Assembly (NCBI GenBank): GCA_035772405.1
Contig: JAYKKM010000009.1
Location: 2,520,001-2,584,000 of the forward strand
Source: Chrysogorgia sp. JL179-B06
Lineage: Eukaryota > Cnidaria > Anthozoa > Scleralcyonacea > Chrysogorgiidae
DNA length: 64,000 nt
Direction of reading: 5' to 3'
Shown here in pieces: positions 11,059-21,720 of this stretch; positions within the stretch are counted from its first letter, which is position 1; the number at the start of each line of letters is the position of its first letter. The notes under the pieces are model-generated. The model was given only the letters and a program-made list of their open reading frames with translations, searched no databases and was not told where the DNA came from. Position numbers and translations under genes: made by a program.

Positions 11059-11067
11059 GTCATAGGC

Positions 11068-11643
11068 GACTCCATGGTCAAGCACATAAATAGCCAAAAG
11101 ATCGAAAGGGCTGCTCGCAACAAGTCAGTCTGTCACTCATACAGTGGAGCCAAAGTGAAGCAGATAACAGAAAAGTTCAAGAATGAAAATGATGGGGAAT
11201 ATGATAGTGTGATCCTTCATGTTGGGACCAATGACCTGGTTGATTCTGATGGAGAGAAAGTGGCAAAGGATATGGATGACCTCATCAATGAAGTAAAAAC
11301 CCATACAAAGAAGATTGCTATCTCAAGTGTCGTCCGAAGATATGATGGTAGGGTCCAATCAAATCAAATAAATCAATATAATAATTTATTAGAAATCTTA
11401 TGTCTGAAGCATAAAATTACTTTTATAAATAATAATAACATAAATGAGTCTCGACTTAATGGCTCAAAGTTACACTTAAACCAATTAGGCGATAAAGCAC
11501 TGCAGGGCAGTGCTTTTTGCTCATATGTAAAATCGCTTAGAGTTACAACCACAGGTTCTATACAAGGTTCCTCAAATGGCAGAAATGTCCATTTTTTCCC
11601 AAAGTTCATGGTCATTGGAACACAGAATGGACAACGTATCTGA
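11068..11643 (+). pseudogene. LINE ORF1, C-terminal half (SGNH esterase)
   Basis: The text continues the frame lost at 7439. The SGNH hydrolase blocks are visible: block I GDSMVK (its Gly comes from the other side of the MULE), block III VILHVGTNDL (Asn in the oxyanion hole) and a C-terminal KLHLNQLG carrying the catalytic His. The usual Asp three residues before that His is not obvious (NGSKLH). CR1-clade ORF1 proteins carry such esterases; their role is unresolved. The frame is open to the stop at 11643 and overlaps ORF2 by 68 bases. Confidence 0.8.
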
Positions 11644-12578
11644 ACTATGTCAGCCGAATGCTGACATGACACCGACTATAGATAATATTAGTTGTAATGT
11701 GAGTAGCGATTTTTACACTTGCATGAACTCAATCCCTAAAAAAAGAGGTTTTAAGATGGCTTTTCTTAACATTGTCAGTTTAACTAAGAAATTGGATGAA
11801 ATTAGATTTTCGATGACAAACAAAAATATTGATTTAATAGGTCTCAGTGAAACCAGACTAAATGAAACTATAACTGATAACATGATCAACTTGGATGGTT
11901 ATGACATTGTCCGAAATGACCGTACAAGAAATGGTGGTGGTGTCTGTATTTACCTACGTAGTTCCACCAGAATTAGAGGCTGTTTGCCTAGAAATTATTA
12001 AACCTCACAGTCGACCTTTCCTTGTCACAACGGTGTACAGACCACCAAATACACCATCTGCATTTTTTGATAAATTTGAAAATTTAATTCAAACTATGGA
12101 TGATGAAAACAAGGATATATATATTCTTGGAGATTTAAATTGTGACATGTTGAAAGCAGTTTCTGATGCACCAACCAAAAAATTAAAAGCATTACTTGAG
12201 GTATACCAATTATCTCAATTGATTGATGAAGCAACTCGAGTAACCATGACAACTTCCACTCTCATTGACCACATAATTACAAACAAACCAGAGAAAATCT
12301 CTGATTCTGGTGTTATCCACTCAGGAATCAGCGATCATAGTTTGGTATATGTAATTCGGAAAATATATGTTACTGAGAAAAAGCAAGAAAATATTGTTGA
12401 GATTAGGAACATGAAAAATTTTGATAATCAACAATTTATTTATGACTTGCTCAATCAACATTGGGAATATGTTTACTTTTTCGGTGATGACCCAGATACA
12501 ATGTGGGAAATTTGGAAGCAATTATTCTTTGAAATTTTAGATAAACATGCGCCACTTCAACAGAAAAAAATTAGATAA
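11576..12578 (+). pseudogene. LINE ORF2, APE-like endonuclease domain
   Basis: ORF2 may start at ATG 11576 (MAEMSIFSQ). The endonuclease is clear from FKMAFLNIVSL (residue 63 on), DLIGLSETRLNE (catalytic Glu), GGGVCIYLRSS, VTTVYRPPNTPSAFF, DIYILGDLNCDML (catalytic Asp and Asn), STLIDHIITN and SGISDHSLVY (final Asp-His pair). One frameshift near 11980 and a stop at 12576-12578 (after QQKKIR) break the frame. All catalytic residues I can check are retained. Confidence 0.85.
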
Positions 12579-14542
12579 AAAAAACTCCCTTGGATCACAA
12601 GCAATGTTAAAAAGCTTATAAACATGAGAGACAAATTAAAAAGAAAAGCCATTCTTACTAAACTTGAAACGGATTGGATAAATTATAAAAATGCCAGAAA
12701 CAAAGTAAATATTGAGTTAAGAAATGCCAAAAAAGAGTATTACTCCAAGAAGATTGCTGGTCAAAAGTTCAACCCTAAAGAGGCTTGGAAAACAATAAAT
12801 AGCTTACTAGGTCGAAACAAAACCGACAATAGTAAACGAACTAAATATAAATGGAAATACACTGACAAATACTAAAGACATTGCAGATGGCTTTAACAAT
12901 TTCTTTACTGATATAGGCCCTGATTTAGCTAGCAAAATTGATACTTCAAATGACAACTTTCAGGACTATATTAAGAGTTCAGAGTCAGAATTCAGTGTAT
13001 TCAAGCCAATAGAGGTTGACAATCTTTGTCAACTCCTTCATGGGCTTTGCAGTGCTAAAGCTACTGGCATTGATAAAATTTATAATAAGATTCTTAAGAT
13101 TGCGGCACCAATTATCTCAGATTCATTAACATTCATCTTCAATCAGGCTATTACACTATGTTCGTTTCCAAATGAATGGAAAATAGCTCGAGTAACACCA
13201 CTTTATAAAAATGGCCAGCGGAACCTGCCTGGGAACTACAGGCCAATTTCAGTGTTACCAGCTATAAGTAAAGTTATGGAACGAATTCTCTATAATCAAT
13301 TATATGACTACTTGACAGAAAATGAACTACTTTCAGAACATCAATTTGGTTTTCGTAAATTTCATTCTACGTCAACTGCATTACTAGACTGTACAAACAG
13401 CTGGTATATAAATATGGACAAAAAACTGTTCAATTTAGTAGTATTCATAGACCTAAAAAAGGCTTTTGATAGTTGATCACCAAATTTTGCTAAAAAAATT
13501 AGAACTATATGGAATCAAAGGGAAAGCATTATCCCTATTGAAATCATATTTAGAAGAACGTAGCCAAAACTGTCAAATAAATGGCATTGTCTCATCAGGG
13601 CGAAAAATTAAATGTGGTGTTCCTCAAGGCTCGATCTTGGGGCCACTATTCTTTTTATTATACATAAACGATTTAGCTGAATGTCTAAATGAAACTAAAC
13701 CACGATTATTTGCTGATGACACAAACTTAACAGCCTCTGGTGAGACAATACATGATGTTGAGATTGCAATGAATTCTGACTTAGAAAATCTAAGGAAATG
13801 GTTAATAGCCAACAAACTTAGTCTGAATGTAGCAAAAACAGAGTTTATGTTAATCGGCTCTAAACCAATGATTAGCAATGTCTCTAACTCACAACCAAAT
13901 GTCAGTATAGAAAATAAACCAATTAAACAAGTGTTTGAAAGCAAAACTCTAGGAGTGACTGTTGACCAAAATCTATCATGGAAAAGTAATACTGAATATA
14001 TATGCAAGAAAATAACATCAGGGTTAGGTACTCTCCGACATGTAAGAGAATTTGTCGACAGACACACTCTTCTTTCCATCTACAATGCACTTGTTCAACC
14101 GTATTTTAACTACTGCTGTGAAGTGTGGGATGTATTTGGTGCAACTCAATCAACACGGTTACAAAAGCTCCATAACAGAGCTGCTAGAATTATTGGAAAT
14201 ATGAGCAATGAGATTGACCACAAAATTGCATTAAATGCCTTAGAATGGCAGCCTCTTAAAATACAAAGAAAAAAATCAAAAGCTAAGATCATGTTCAAAG
14301 TTTTAAATAACATGGGATCAAAGAGTCTTACTAAGCTTTTTACTTATAAGAAAGAGAAGTCCGACTACAATCTTCGGAACATTTCAAATACTGTTTGTTT
14401 ACCACAACCACGCACCAATAACATGAAAAAGAGTTTCCTATATGATGGAGCATCTATATGGAACTCTTTGCCCATGGAAATAAGAGAGAGCAAGACCCTG
14501 ACATGTTTTAAAAATAAAATCGCTACTCATATCCTAGAGTAA
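12579..14542 (+). pseudogene. LINE ORF2, reverse transcriptase domain
   Basis: The frame continues PWITSNVKKLINMRDKLKRK, then KATGIDKIYNKILK (RT motif 0/1 region), PISVLPAISKVMERI, EHQFGFRKFHSTSTALL, VVFIDLKKAFDS (motif A Asp), GVPQGSILGPLFFLLYINDL (motif B), LFADDTNLTAS (motif C, FADD at ~13710), KTLGVTVDQNLSW and the tail FNYCCEVWDVFG...YNLRN. Frameshifts lie near 12860 and at 13474, where two bases are missing in the AFD-box. The last 358 codons are intact. The RT sequence resembles the CR1/L2 group. Confidence 0.88.
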
Positions 14543-14786
14543 GTGTTATGTAAGTAAAATAGGAACATATTGTAAATAATGACATTCTTTTAAATAACCT
14601 TTGCATTAAGGAGGATGCTGCAGTCTTCCCAGGGTGCTTTACCTTGGGGCGGAGGGTTCTGGGGAGGCTGCAATATCCTCCTTTCCTTTCCTTTACATAA
14701 ACTGTTTTATAGTAGTGTACACGCCCATCGTGGAAATCAGCTTTTGTTGTCGTTGTAAGCGTGCTTAAATAAAGTTTATCATCAAA
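14543..14786 (+). other. LINE 3' UTR and 3' end
   Basis: A short G-rich/pyrimidine-rich segment (CCTTGGGGCGGAGGGTTCTG, then CCTTTCCTTTCCTTT) is followed by TAAATAAAGTTTATCATC, the kind of short-repeat 3' end used by CR1/L2 LINEs. Confidence 0.6.
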
Positions 14787-14854
14787 TGTTTGTAATTTAT
14801 TCATTTACATGTTCATTCCATCGAAGATGTTCATCAAGTTTTAAACCTTCAAAT

Positions 14855-15055
14855 ATTATTTGGCTTTGTCAAACAGCTGCAAGTAAATTAAAAAAAAAAA
14901 AAGAATTCATGTTCATTGGTTCTGACCAGAGGTTGAATATTTTACATGAACCAGTGTTCATGTAAAATATTCAACCTCTGGTCAGAACCAATGAACATGA
15001 ATTCAGTTTTTTTTTTAATTTACTTGCAGCTGTTTGCACAAAGCCAAACATATTC
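14855..15055. repeat. Near-perfect inverted repeat of LINE sequence
   Basis: Two arms of about 95 bases (core ACAGCTGCAAGTAAATT..TTTTACATGAAC and its inverse) meet with almost no spacer (ACATGAACCAGTGTTCATGT at the centre). Both arms are RT-coding sequence of the antisense LINE that continues to the right. Confidence 0.85.
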
Positions 15056-15660
15056 CTCAAATCTTCATTAAATTTGATTTCTAATCCAGATACATCATGT
15101 GAAGCTGAATATACTTGAGTATCGTCTGCATACGGATCCACTTTTGAATTTAGAAGGCAATTTGGGAAATCATTAATAAATATTAAAAATAATATTGATC
15201 CCTGTGGAACTCCACATTTAATTAAGCTGTCATATTGACTTGAGATTTTTGGAGTCTATTACCAAGGAAGCTTTTAAACCATTGTATGGTTATCCCTTTT
15301 AAGCCATAAAGATCAAGTTTTCATAATAAAATTTCATGGTTTAGAGAATCAAAAGCTTTCTTTAAGTCAATAAATACAATTCCAGTGATTAACCCATTGA
15401 CGCTCGAGTGGTTTGTCTGAAAACCTGACGTTTTTTTTGTCAAAAGATTGTTTTTAGTAAGATAGTTATATATAATTGATTATAAACAATTCTTTCTGAA
15501 ACTTTTGCGACAGGGAATATTGAAATTGCACGATAATGATCAGCATTATTTCTTTTGTTTCCTTTCTTAAACAAGGGAGAAAGTTTTGCCAATTTCCATT
15601 CGTCAGGAAAAATTCCTGTTCTAAACGATTGATTAAAAATCACTCTCAGCCAGTACTGAA
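14956..15660 (-). pseudogene. Antisense LINE RT fragment
   Basis: Reading leftwards from 15645: FRTGIFPDEWKLAKLSPLFK, HYRAISIFPVAKVSERIVYN, then after a break at ~15430 KLDLYGLKGITIQWFKS, GVPQGSI, and YADDTQVYSAS at ~15130. These are RT motifs 2 to C in order. Several frameshifts and an internal loss between motif 2a and motif A at 15390-15440 are present. The break coincides with TTAACCCATTGACGCTCGAG, which looks like the end of another element. Confidence 0.75.
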
Positions 15661-15779
15661 CAGAAGACGTATAGAAGTAGCCCTTTTGGCTTGGACAAAT
15701 AATTCGTCAAAGATGGATTTAACCGAAAGTTGGTTTTATATCTTTATTTATACTGATAAAAAAACTGGTCAATCAATAG

Positions 15780-16505
15780 ATTGACTGGTATTAATCGGTG
15801 ACCAGTGATACAAAGCTATACGATGTACAAATGTTAAAATAGTTGGGCGTTGCCCTTACTGCACTCACCCCATACGACGCATCTGTAATCTAGCAAACGT
15901 AGCACAGTTTGCTTGTAAATTCTAAGCAATATATTGCAGCTAAGGAAAGATCAAATTCTGTTGAGCAATTTAAGTTTTACCTTGGATTGTACATAAATTA
16001 CATGTTTATTCCAAGTAAGGCAATTATCAATGTAAAATCCTAGATGCTTGTAATAACCCGATTGTTTCATTGGATTTCCGTCAAGGACTCTCTGGTGTTT
16101 TTTATAGTGTTCTTACATCCAATCAGCATTGCCTCACACTTTTTGTGATTACTAATTAAACCGTTCTGATTCCAAGTCACGATACCTGCGAGATCTTGGT
16201 TGACTCGTTGTTCTGCTACACTGACTTCCTTCGCATTAGCATGGATCTCCTTCGCATTAGCATAGAGTCAGTGCTAGGACCGAACCCTGCGGAACCCCGT
16301 GCGTGATTGAACGCCGTTGAGACTCTGCGCTTCCGCTCGTGACGAATTGACTTGTCCCCTGTAAATAGCTCTTAAACCATTCGATTTCGTTACCATTCAC
16401 ACCGCTTTTTGACAACTTACTGATTAAAATATCATGAGGCTTTCCATGAGACATGCAGGTCAGTGATCGACTCACCCATTGAGGAATCACAAAATCACAC
16501 ACCAG
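15780..16505 (-). pseudogene. Second antisense LINE RT fragment
   Basis: From 16502 leftwards: SHGKPHDILISKLSKSGVNG, EIEWFKSYLQG, THGVPQGSVLALTL (motif B), a gap where the catalytic box should be, then CEAMLIG, KHLGFYIDNCLTWNKH and VVWGECSK. Stops and frameshifts are frequent. It differs in sequence from the fragment at 14956-15660 and represents another LINE copy or family. Confidence 0.7.
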
Positions 16506-17070
16506 TCTAAGGTGACAGAGACCTATTCAGTTGAGGTACAAAATATTAATCTACTGGTTGTGGTGACCCCATTGACCCAAAATTGTTTGAAATTCAAATG
16601 GAGTATATTCAGCACCAAAATGAAATATATGGAAATTTCACAGCATTGTATATTTTCTATGATATTGTAACAATACCATAGCAACAAACATCATCAAATT
16701 CTGTTCATTACCATTTGCTATTTTGCAATCTCATGTTGACAGATTTATTTTTGGGTTATCCAACTACCAGTAGGATAATTTCCACTTACTTCAATTCAGC
16801 GTTGTGGGCCTCAAAGAGGCAGTACCTCCTAGTTTAAATCATTCATTTTTGGGTCTACTGACCAACTAATCTACAGTTGTGGACACTTACCGAAGATAAA
16901 AGTGTTCTGAAAGTGCAAAAGTAACGAAATTTAAAGTGTGCCGAAAGCGAGCCATCTTGTTTCAGTCAAATCTTGTTTTATGCGTCCATTGGTCGTGTTG
17001 TAACATGGTCAAAATGGAACTGTACTTTCTCCACGCTTGAGTGGACTTTGATCCTCATCTGCATTTTCAA
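16506..17070. other. Gene-free stretch
   Basis: Unremarkable AT-rich sequence with no recognised motif; probably the degraded interior of the LTR element to its right, but I cannot show that. Confidence 0.3.
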
Positions 17071-17075
17071 AGGTT

Positions 17076-17288
17076 ATGGCATTCAATTTCTCAACTAAAC
17101 CAGCTAGAGAATCGACACCAGGATACGAGGGTGAGGATGAGGAAGTTCCAGAGATGCCAACACAGCAAGTAGATCCAGAACCTAAAATATATCCTCAAAG
17201 GAATAGGAACAGACCGATATACTACTCAAGAAATAAAGTGATAAATATAAGACAACAAAACAAAACAATTTACTTTATTAACTCATAG
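17076..17288 (+). pseudogene. Possible LTR-retrotransposon pol C-terminus
   Basis: A 70-codon frame with an acidic patch (YEGEDEEVPEMP), then YPQRNRNRPIYYSRN, resembling the basic R-R-x-P-x-x-Y tail of Gypsy-type polyproteins. It lies 120 bp upstream of a polypurine tract and LTR. No integrase or RT is left in the window. The assignment rests mainly on context. Confidence 0.35.
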
Positions 17289-17407
17289 TTATTGATATAC
17301 AATTGATATTTAGTTACAGTAAATCTTGAACATTTGCAAGGAACATTTGAAAATAACATTAGAAAGGAATATTCAAACTTTTATGTAGGTTTAACAATTT
17401 ATTGAGT

Positions 17408-17417
17408 AAAGGGGAGG
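17408..17417 (+). promoter_or_regulatory. Polypurine tract
   Basis: AAAGGGGAGG lies immediately before a TG that starts a candidate LTR, the position where plus-strand DNA synthesis is primed in LTR retrotransposons. Confidence 0.5.
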
Positions 17418-17556
17418 TGTGGGAACGAGTGAAAGAACTAGAGTGTTATGTGGGAAATGTATTGTGTGTGAGAGCGAAGTCGAGAGAGCAGCCATGTAAA
17501 AGCATTCAGAGTGAAAATAAATACATAAGATTATATAGTATTCAATAGATACAACA
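17418..17556 (+). mobile_element. Candidate 3' LTR (139 bp, TG..CA)
   Basis: The segment begins TGTGGGAACG, contains AATAAA at ~17517, and ends ATACAACA. It directly follows a polypurine tract. The flanking bases to the right start GGAAC; the matching copy would lie at the missing 5' LTR. No second copy is seen in the window, so this is a single-end call. Confidence 0.5.
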
Positions 17557-18154
17557 GGAACGTCTGTTGCTGTTGCAATGGCCAGTCGTGGCAGTGTTGT
17601 CTGACCCAATTTTGACCAAGCCATTGGAAACCTGCTGAGGAACTCGTCCCTACTCTTAGAAAACTAGAGCTAGCCAAAGTCCTGTTCAGCTCACAGTCCA
17701 AAACAACATCTGTCGTTGTTCTACCTGCTATCATTGCAATTCTCTAGCTTTGAAGATATTTCTTGAAATGGGACATTTCTAGTTATCAAGTAGCCCTCTG
17801 CAGTCACCATCATTCCATTGATTTTGGTCACTGTCAGAGGTTTCGGATCAAATGTAGGTGTTAACTTGTTTCTACGTCCATGTTTTACTTCCAACTGTAA
17901 TTTTGGAACTCTTTGCTCTTCGCTTTGTATCAGTATAGATCTTTGCCTTTTGCTGTTTATAACGGTGTGTTATATTTATTGTAACTTGCAGTACTATATT
18001 AAGTTTTATCCAAGATCATGTGACCTCATTAAATTCCACGAGCAGCAACATAACTATAACATAGTTAAGATCAGACGAAAAAACATCCTACTATAATACT
18101 GTAGTTAATGACACCCCACCATCAAACAAATATCTCACACATAGAATAGGTTGT
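17557..18154. other. Gene-free stretch
   Basis: Open frames here are short and overlap on both strands. I recognise nothing. Confidence 0.3.
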
Positions 18155-18934
18155 TTATACTGTTTTTGTAGCCTTTTTCAATGCTGTATGCATGGCTATG
18201 ACAGCTGGAGAGGTGTTGTTGCGACCACCAGCATCTTCCAAACCAAAGACCACTTTTTGGAAACACTGCCACGAGTAGTTTATGTCCAAAACATAGAACA
18301 TTTTAAAGCAAACATCCACAGCCTTCAAAAATGACATTTGCTGTAGGGCCTTCCTTTCAACAATTACAAAACACTGCAATGGCTCCATAAATGAACCCAA
18401 GATAAGGACATACGGCTGCTTGTTTGATACCAAATACTTTGGCATATTTGTACCAATCTAAACAGGACAGAAATGTAATGGTTTTTGTACATTTTCTCAG
18501 ATAATATTTTTATAGATGTTAGGAAATGAGATATTTTGGATCAGTTTAGAAGGCATGTGTGAGGATTGAGTGAGGTGGGGTGGAGTAGTGGGTGACAGTA
18601 GGTGTGGGATATGGGAGATTTTTACATGTTTATTTAAAATTGCTTATGAGAAGTTAGAATAGGTGCCACCCTTAAAGACCATGAGTTGCCTTGCTGTTTT
18701 AGGACATATTAGACACCAGAATATATTTACAAACTTCTTACCGGTTTAACATGAATGTAAGAGGCCAAAGATTCATCAATACTGGCCCTGGTCTTCCCCT
18801 TTCTTCCAGGTTGGTAGAATACATGGGAGAAGGCCCAATGAAAGATTTGTCTTATCATCTGAAGCTAAATATAAGAAAAAACGTTAATAAGACTGATGAC
18901 GATGTTCCATTATAGTAAATAATTGTTTGCTCCT

Positions 18935-19050
18935 CTGCAAGGTTTAATGCAAACTAAAAAAATATATTTCTGAGCCCCAGAAAAACAAGAAACATTTCTG
19001 AGTTTGCATTAAAGCTTGAGTAGCAAACCAAGCTGCAAATTGGGAGTTAG
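18935..19050. repeat. Partial SINE copy inside an intron
   Basis: CTGAGTTTGCATTAAAGCTT GAGTAGCAAACC AAGCTGCAA here matches the 3' part of the tRNA-like SINEs at 53640-54300. A divergent inverse piece (TTTAATGCAAACT) precedes it. Confidence 0.65.
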
Positions 19051-19554
19051 TAATTACTGTACATTAGTTCCCACACAATGATAGTTTTTCAAAAAAATAA
19101 TCGGTTTTAACAAATGTCATGCCTCAACTAAGATAGTTATTTTTACCTGCAGAGAAACCACTAACTTAATGGTCCATTGGTAGGCCCCTTAAAAAGCTTT
19201 AGACACGCACCCTGACAATATCCAAAACTTGTACAGTACATACCATTAACACAGTGTATCAGAGTTTCCTTAAAATAACATCAATATGCAAGTATGATTG
19301 CTACTTCCCTTGCAGACTTCATAACTTCATCTGCATTGGTTGGAGTCCACAACAAGTAAAGATTATCTGACACATCTGCAAACAGGGCATGGAAATCCAA
19401 TTCCACCTGTAACAGTATAAAAAATCAAATTTACAGGTATTACCCTCATTAAGCTTACAAAGATGGGGTGGGAAGGGGAAATTAGAATTTGCTATCAAAT
19501 AAATATTACAATACAAGTACAGTGTACTCAGGGGACCAGGTGGAAAAACTCAAG

Positions 19555-20813
19555 GAAGATTCAGACATTTTGTAATATTGGTGTGATATTGGTGTAATTA
19601 GTTGTAATAATTTGTACTCTTTGCATCACCAGGCACTTGTTAATAGCAAGGTCTAAACAATGTCCAAAACGGCTCAAATGGCAACCAACCACAAAATTAC
19701 TGTCATTGTCCGTTGCAGTAAGCACTAGCTTCTCAGTTGAAAGGCTCCAATTGCTCAATATATCATTGATGGACTCAATAATATTTTCTCCAGTATGATA
19801 AAATAAGGGCACGGTCTCAGGCAAATTGACTGAAGTCCCCATGCGGAATCAATGAAATGAACTGTATAACTCAAGTAAGGGTGCGTTGCCCTGCTGGTCC
19901 ACAAGTCTGTTGTAGCAGAAAAAAAGTCAATTTGGCTTAGCTTGGGATTAACCACTGTTTCTTTTACCTGATTATACAAGCGTGGAATTTCTTGGACCTA
20001 GGGTTTAGTTTGGCAATCATCTTTTGAAACCCAGGTTTTTCCACTGTGTACAATGGCTGCATGTCTTTCGCTAATAAATAAGCTACTGCATGATTTAGTT
20101 CTTTTGCTTGGCCACCTTTGGGATCATGAGTTGAGCACTAAACAACAGTCTCAAGTGTTGGCTGCATACCTTGACTCCTTGATGCTTTGTTTGTGTTGCT
20201 ATTTCCTTGATTTGCTTCTTTGTATGCTCCGGGGTGTCGTTCACGAAGATGAGTAAACAAATTTGTGGTGTTGCCACTTTTACATGGCACTGACTTGCAG
20301 CATATCCTGCAAATGGGCCGATGCTCTTGTGATGGTATTGATACTCCATGTTCGTCTGCCTTTATTCCGAAAAAGTTCCATGCAGCGCTCTTTGTATTTT
20401 TCTTTTTAACAAGATTTGGTTCTGTTACTTCGGTGTCCATTCATGCAAAGCGTTTACATACGTGAGTCGCTGTGTCTCCGCTGGCACAAATGCCGTGGGC
20501 ACACAGCGCAAGCAAAGCCTGCAATTTCATTGTTCAGCGGATTAATACATAAATATTAGCTTTTGTATCGTATTAAATTCGTATTTAATTCAGGAAATAG
20601 TTTTAATTCTTTTAAAAACTATATTTTCTAGGAATTGAAAGAATTTTTTAGCATTTTATGAAAGCTATATACACATGCGAAGCAATATCACGATAGTCAT
20701 CGAGCATGACGATAATTTCGATATATCGTCGCTCAAGTTTCTACCTTCGATACGATAATCGCGATTGAAAATATCGCGATAAATCAAAATATCGAAATAT
20801 CGCCCAACCCTAG
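19555..20813 (-). pseudogene. ZBED-type hAT transposase, 5' half
   Basis: Reading leftwards from 20440: MDTEVTEPNLVKKKN, a BED finger (SAAWNFFGI, CRICCKSVPCKSG, LFTHLRERHP, i.e. C-x2-C then H-x4-H), then LNHAVAYLLAKDMQPLYTVE, DFFSATTDLWTSR (first catalytic Asp), LSYTVHFIDS, LVLTATDNDSNFV (second Asp) and FGHCLDLAINKCL. This follows the ZBED1/hAT order. The C-terminal half with the Glu and dimerisation region is absent. The right end (20813) begins, inverted, CTAGGGTTGGGCGATATTTC, a typical hAT terminus. The left terminus is not found. Confidence 0.8.
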
Positions 20814-21539
20814 ATGCTAGATATTTCATCAACAAACCATCTGGTTCCACTGGTATCATGAGCAAGTCTTTGCTTCTCGACTCAACATACATGAACTCAA
20901 AGCCTCCACTTCCCTTCAGCTTTGGAAGAACAGTCACGAGTTCACAGACATCTTTTCATTGGCATCTTCAGGAACAGGCACCTTTTCCCACTAGTCCTGC
21001 TACCAATAGCTCCCTTTGTTCTTCACGGTCTGTGACCTCTGTTTGTTCTTTATCGGCCAAACAAACACATTTTCTGTAACAGATTTTGCCATCTTTGTGC
21101 CATTCTGTTGAGTAGCTCGTTTATGCTTTCTTATGTTTGAACGATTTTTTTTACGTGAAATGTTGGCGAAATAAAGTTTGTCGAAATAAAGTTTGTAGTT
21201 CGCTATGTGTTGTTGAAGTAGACAATGAACCAGAAGCTACACACTCAACGTTTGTTGAAGTGCTAGAACTCTCAGAGACAGATCGATGTGCTGACACTCG
21301 CGTTTTCGGTTGTAGGTGGAACTGAAGGGATTTCTAGAGGCGAATTGCTTAATCGTGTCGCCAGTTCACATAACAAACAAGCTGCCATAGAAAGATCTTG
21401 GGCCATTTTGTTTTTATTCTGTATATAACCAAAAGCGCACTGTCGACGGATTGGCGGCCATGTTGTTTGGTTATGGACCATGGGTTCCGGGTACCTACTA
21501 AAATCGTTACCAGACCTCTGCACAAAAAGTCTCCATTTT

Positions 21540-21720
21540 CAAAATCTAACGCTGCATTTTCAAAAATTATGCAGTGTGAAGGCCACAATTTTTGGAAAAC
21601 ACTTTATTATCACCATTTTAAAAATTGAAGCCACAATACTCGAACAATTATCACCATTTTGGAAAAACATGTTACCATTTTCAAAATAAAAGGCACCATT
21701 TTAACAATTAACAGGTACAT
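21540..21720. repeat. Low-complexity ACCATTTTxAAAA repeats
   Basis: Irregular repeats of CACCATTTT/CCATTTTCAAAA without a strict period. Confidence 0.5.

Larger units (their letters stand above)
7430..11067. mobile_element. MULE (Mutator-like) transposon 7440-11058 with ~9-bp duplication
   Basis: The target-site repeat is gtcatagg (7430-7437 and 11059-11066), extended with one mismatch. Excising the element restores the GDS motif of LINE ORF1. The ends share CCAGTCAAAACGTCCTC and its inverse and continue into arrays of the CAAAACGTCCTC motif (six copies at 7441-7573; seven plus one degenerate at 10904-11052). Inside are a two-exon transposase (7928-9768), a PLE-derived palindrome and microsatellites. 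An 8-10-bp duplication is the MULE norm. Confidence 0.87.
6795..14786 (+). mobile_element. CR1-like LINE, nearly full length, interrupted by a MULE
   Basis: Order: ORF1 with coiled coil and SGNH esterase (6803-7439 plus 11068-11643), ORF2 with APE-type endonuclease and RT (11576-14542), then a ~240-bp 3' UTR ending TAAATAAAGTTTATCATC at about 14786. An esterase-bearing ORF1 is characteristic of the CR1 clade. ORF2 carries three or more frame breaks. The MULE occupies 7440-11058. The 5' end is uncertain; it abuts the antisense LINE piece at 6794. Confidence 0.82.
18155..21406 (-). pseudogene. Spliced cellular-type gene of unknown function, broken by hAT
   Basis: Minus-strand exons: a 5' block 21406-20814 (Ser-rich start MAQDLSMAACLL, then STEWHKDGKICYRKCVCLA, then LPKLKGSGGFEFMYVESRSK and VEPDGLLMKYLAS), 19406-19305 (VELDFHALFADVSDNLYLLW), 18864-18742 (IFHWAFSHVFYQPGRKGKTR) and 18457-18155 (NKQPYVLILGSFMEPLQCFV, FLKAVDVCFKMFYVLDINY, stop). 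The last three have good acceptors (CTGTTACAG, TATATTTAG, CCTGTTTAG) and donors. The 5' block carries several stops or shifts, and a hAT sits right after its end. The pattern recalls an uncharacterised family common in fish and cnidarians (some linked to G2E3-like proteins), from memory. Function unknown. Confidence 0.65.
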
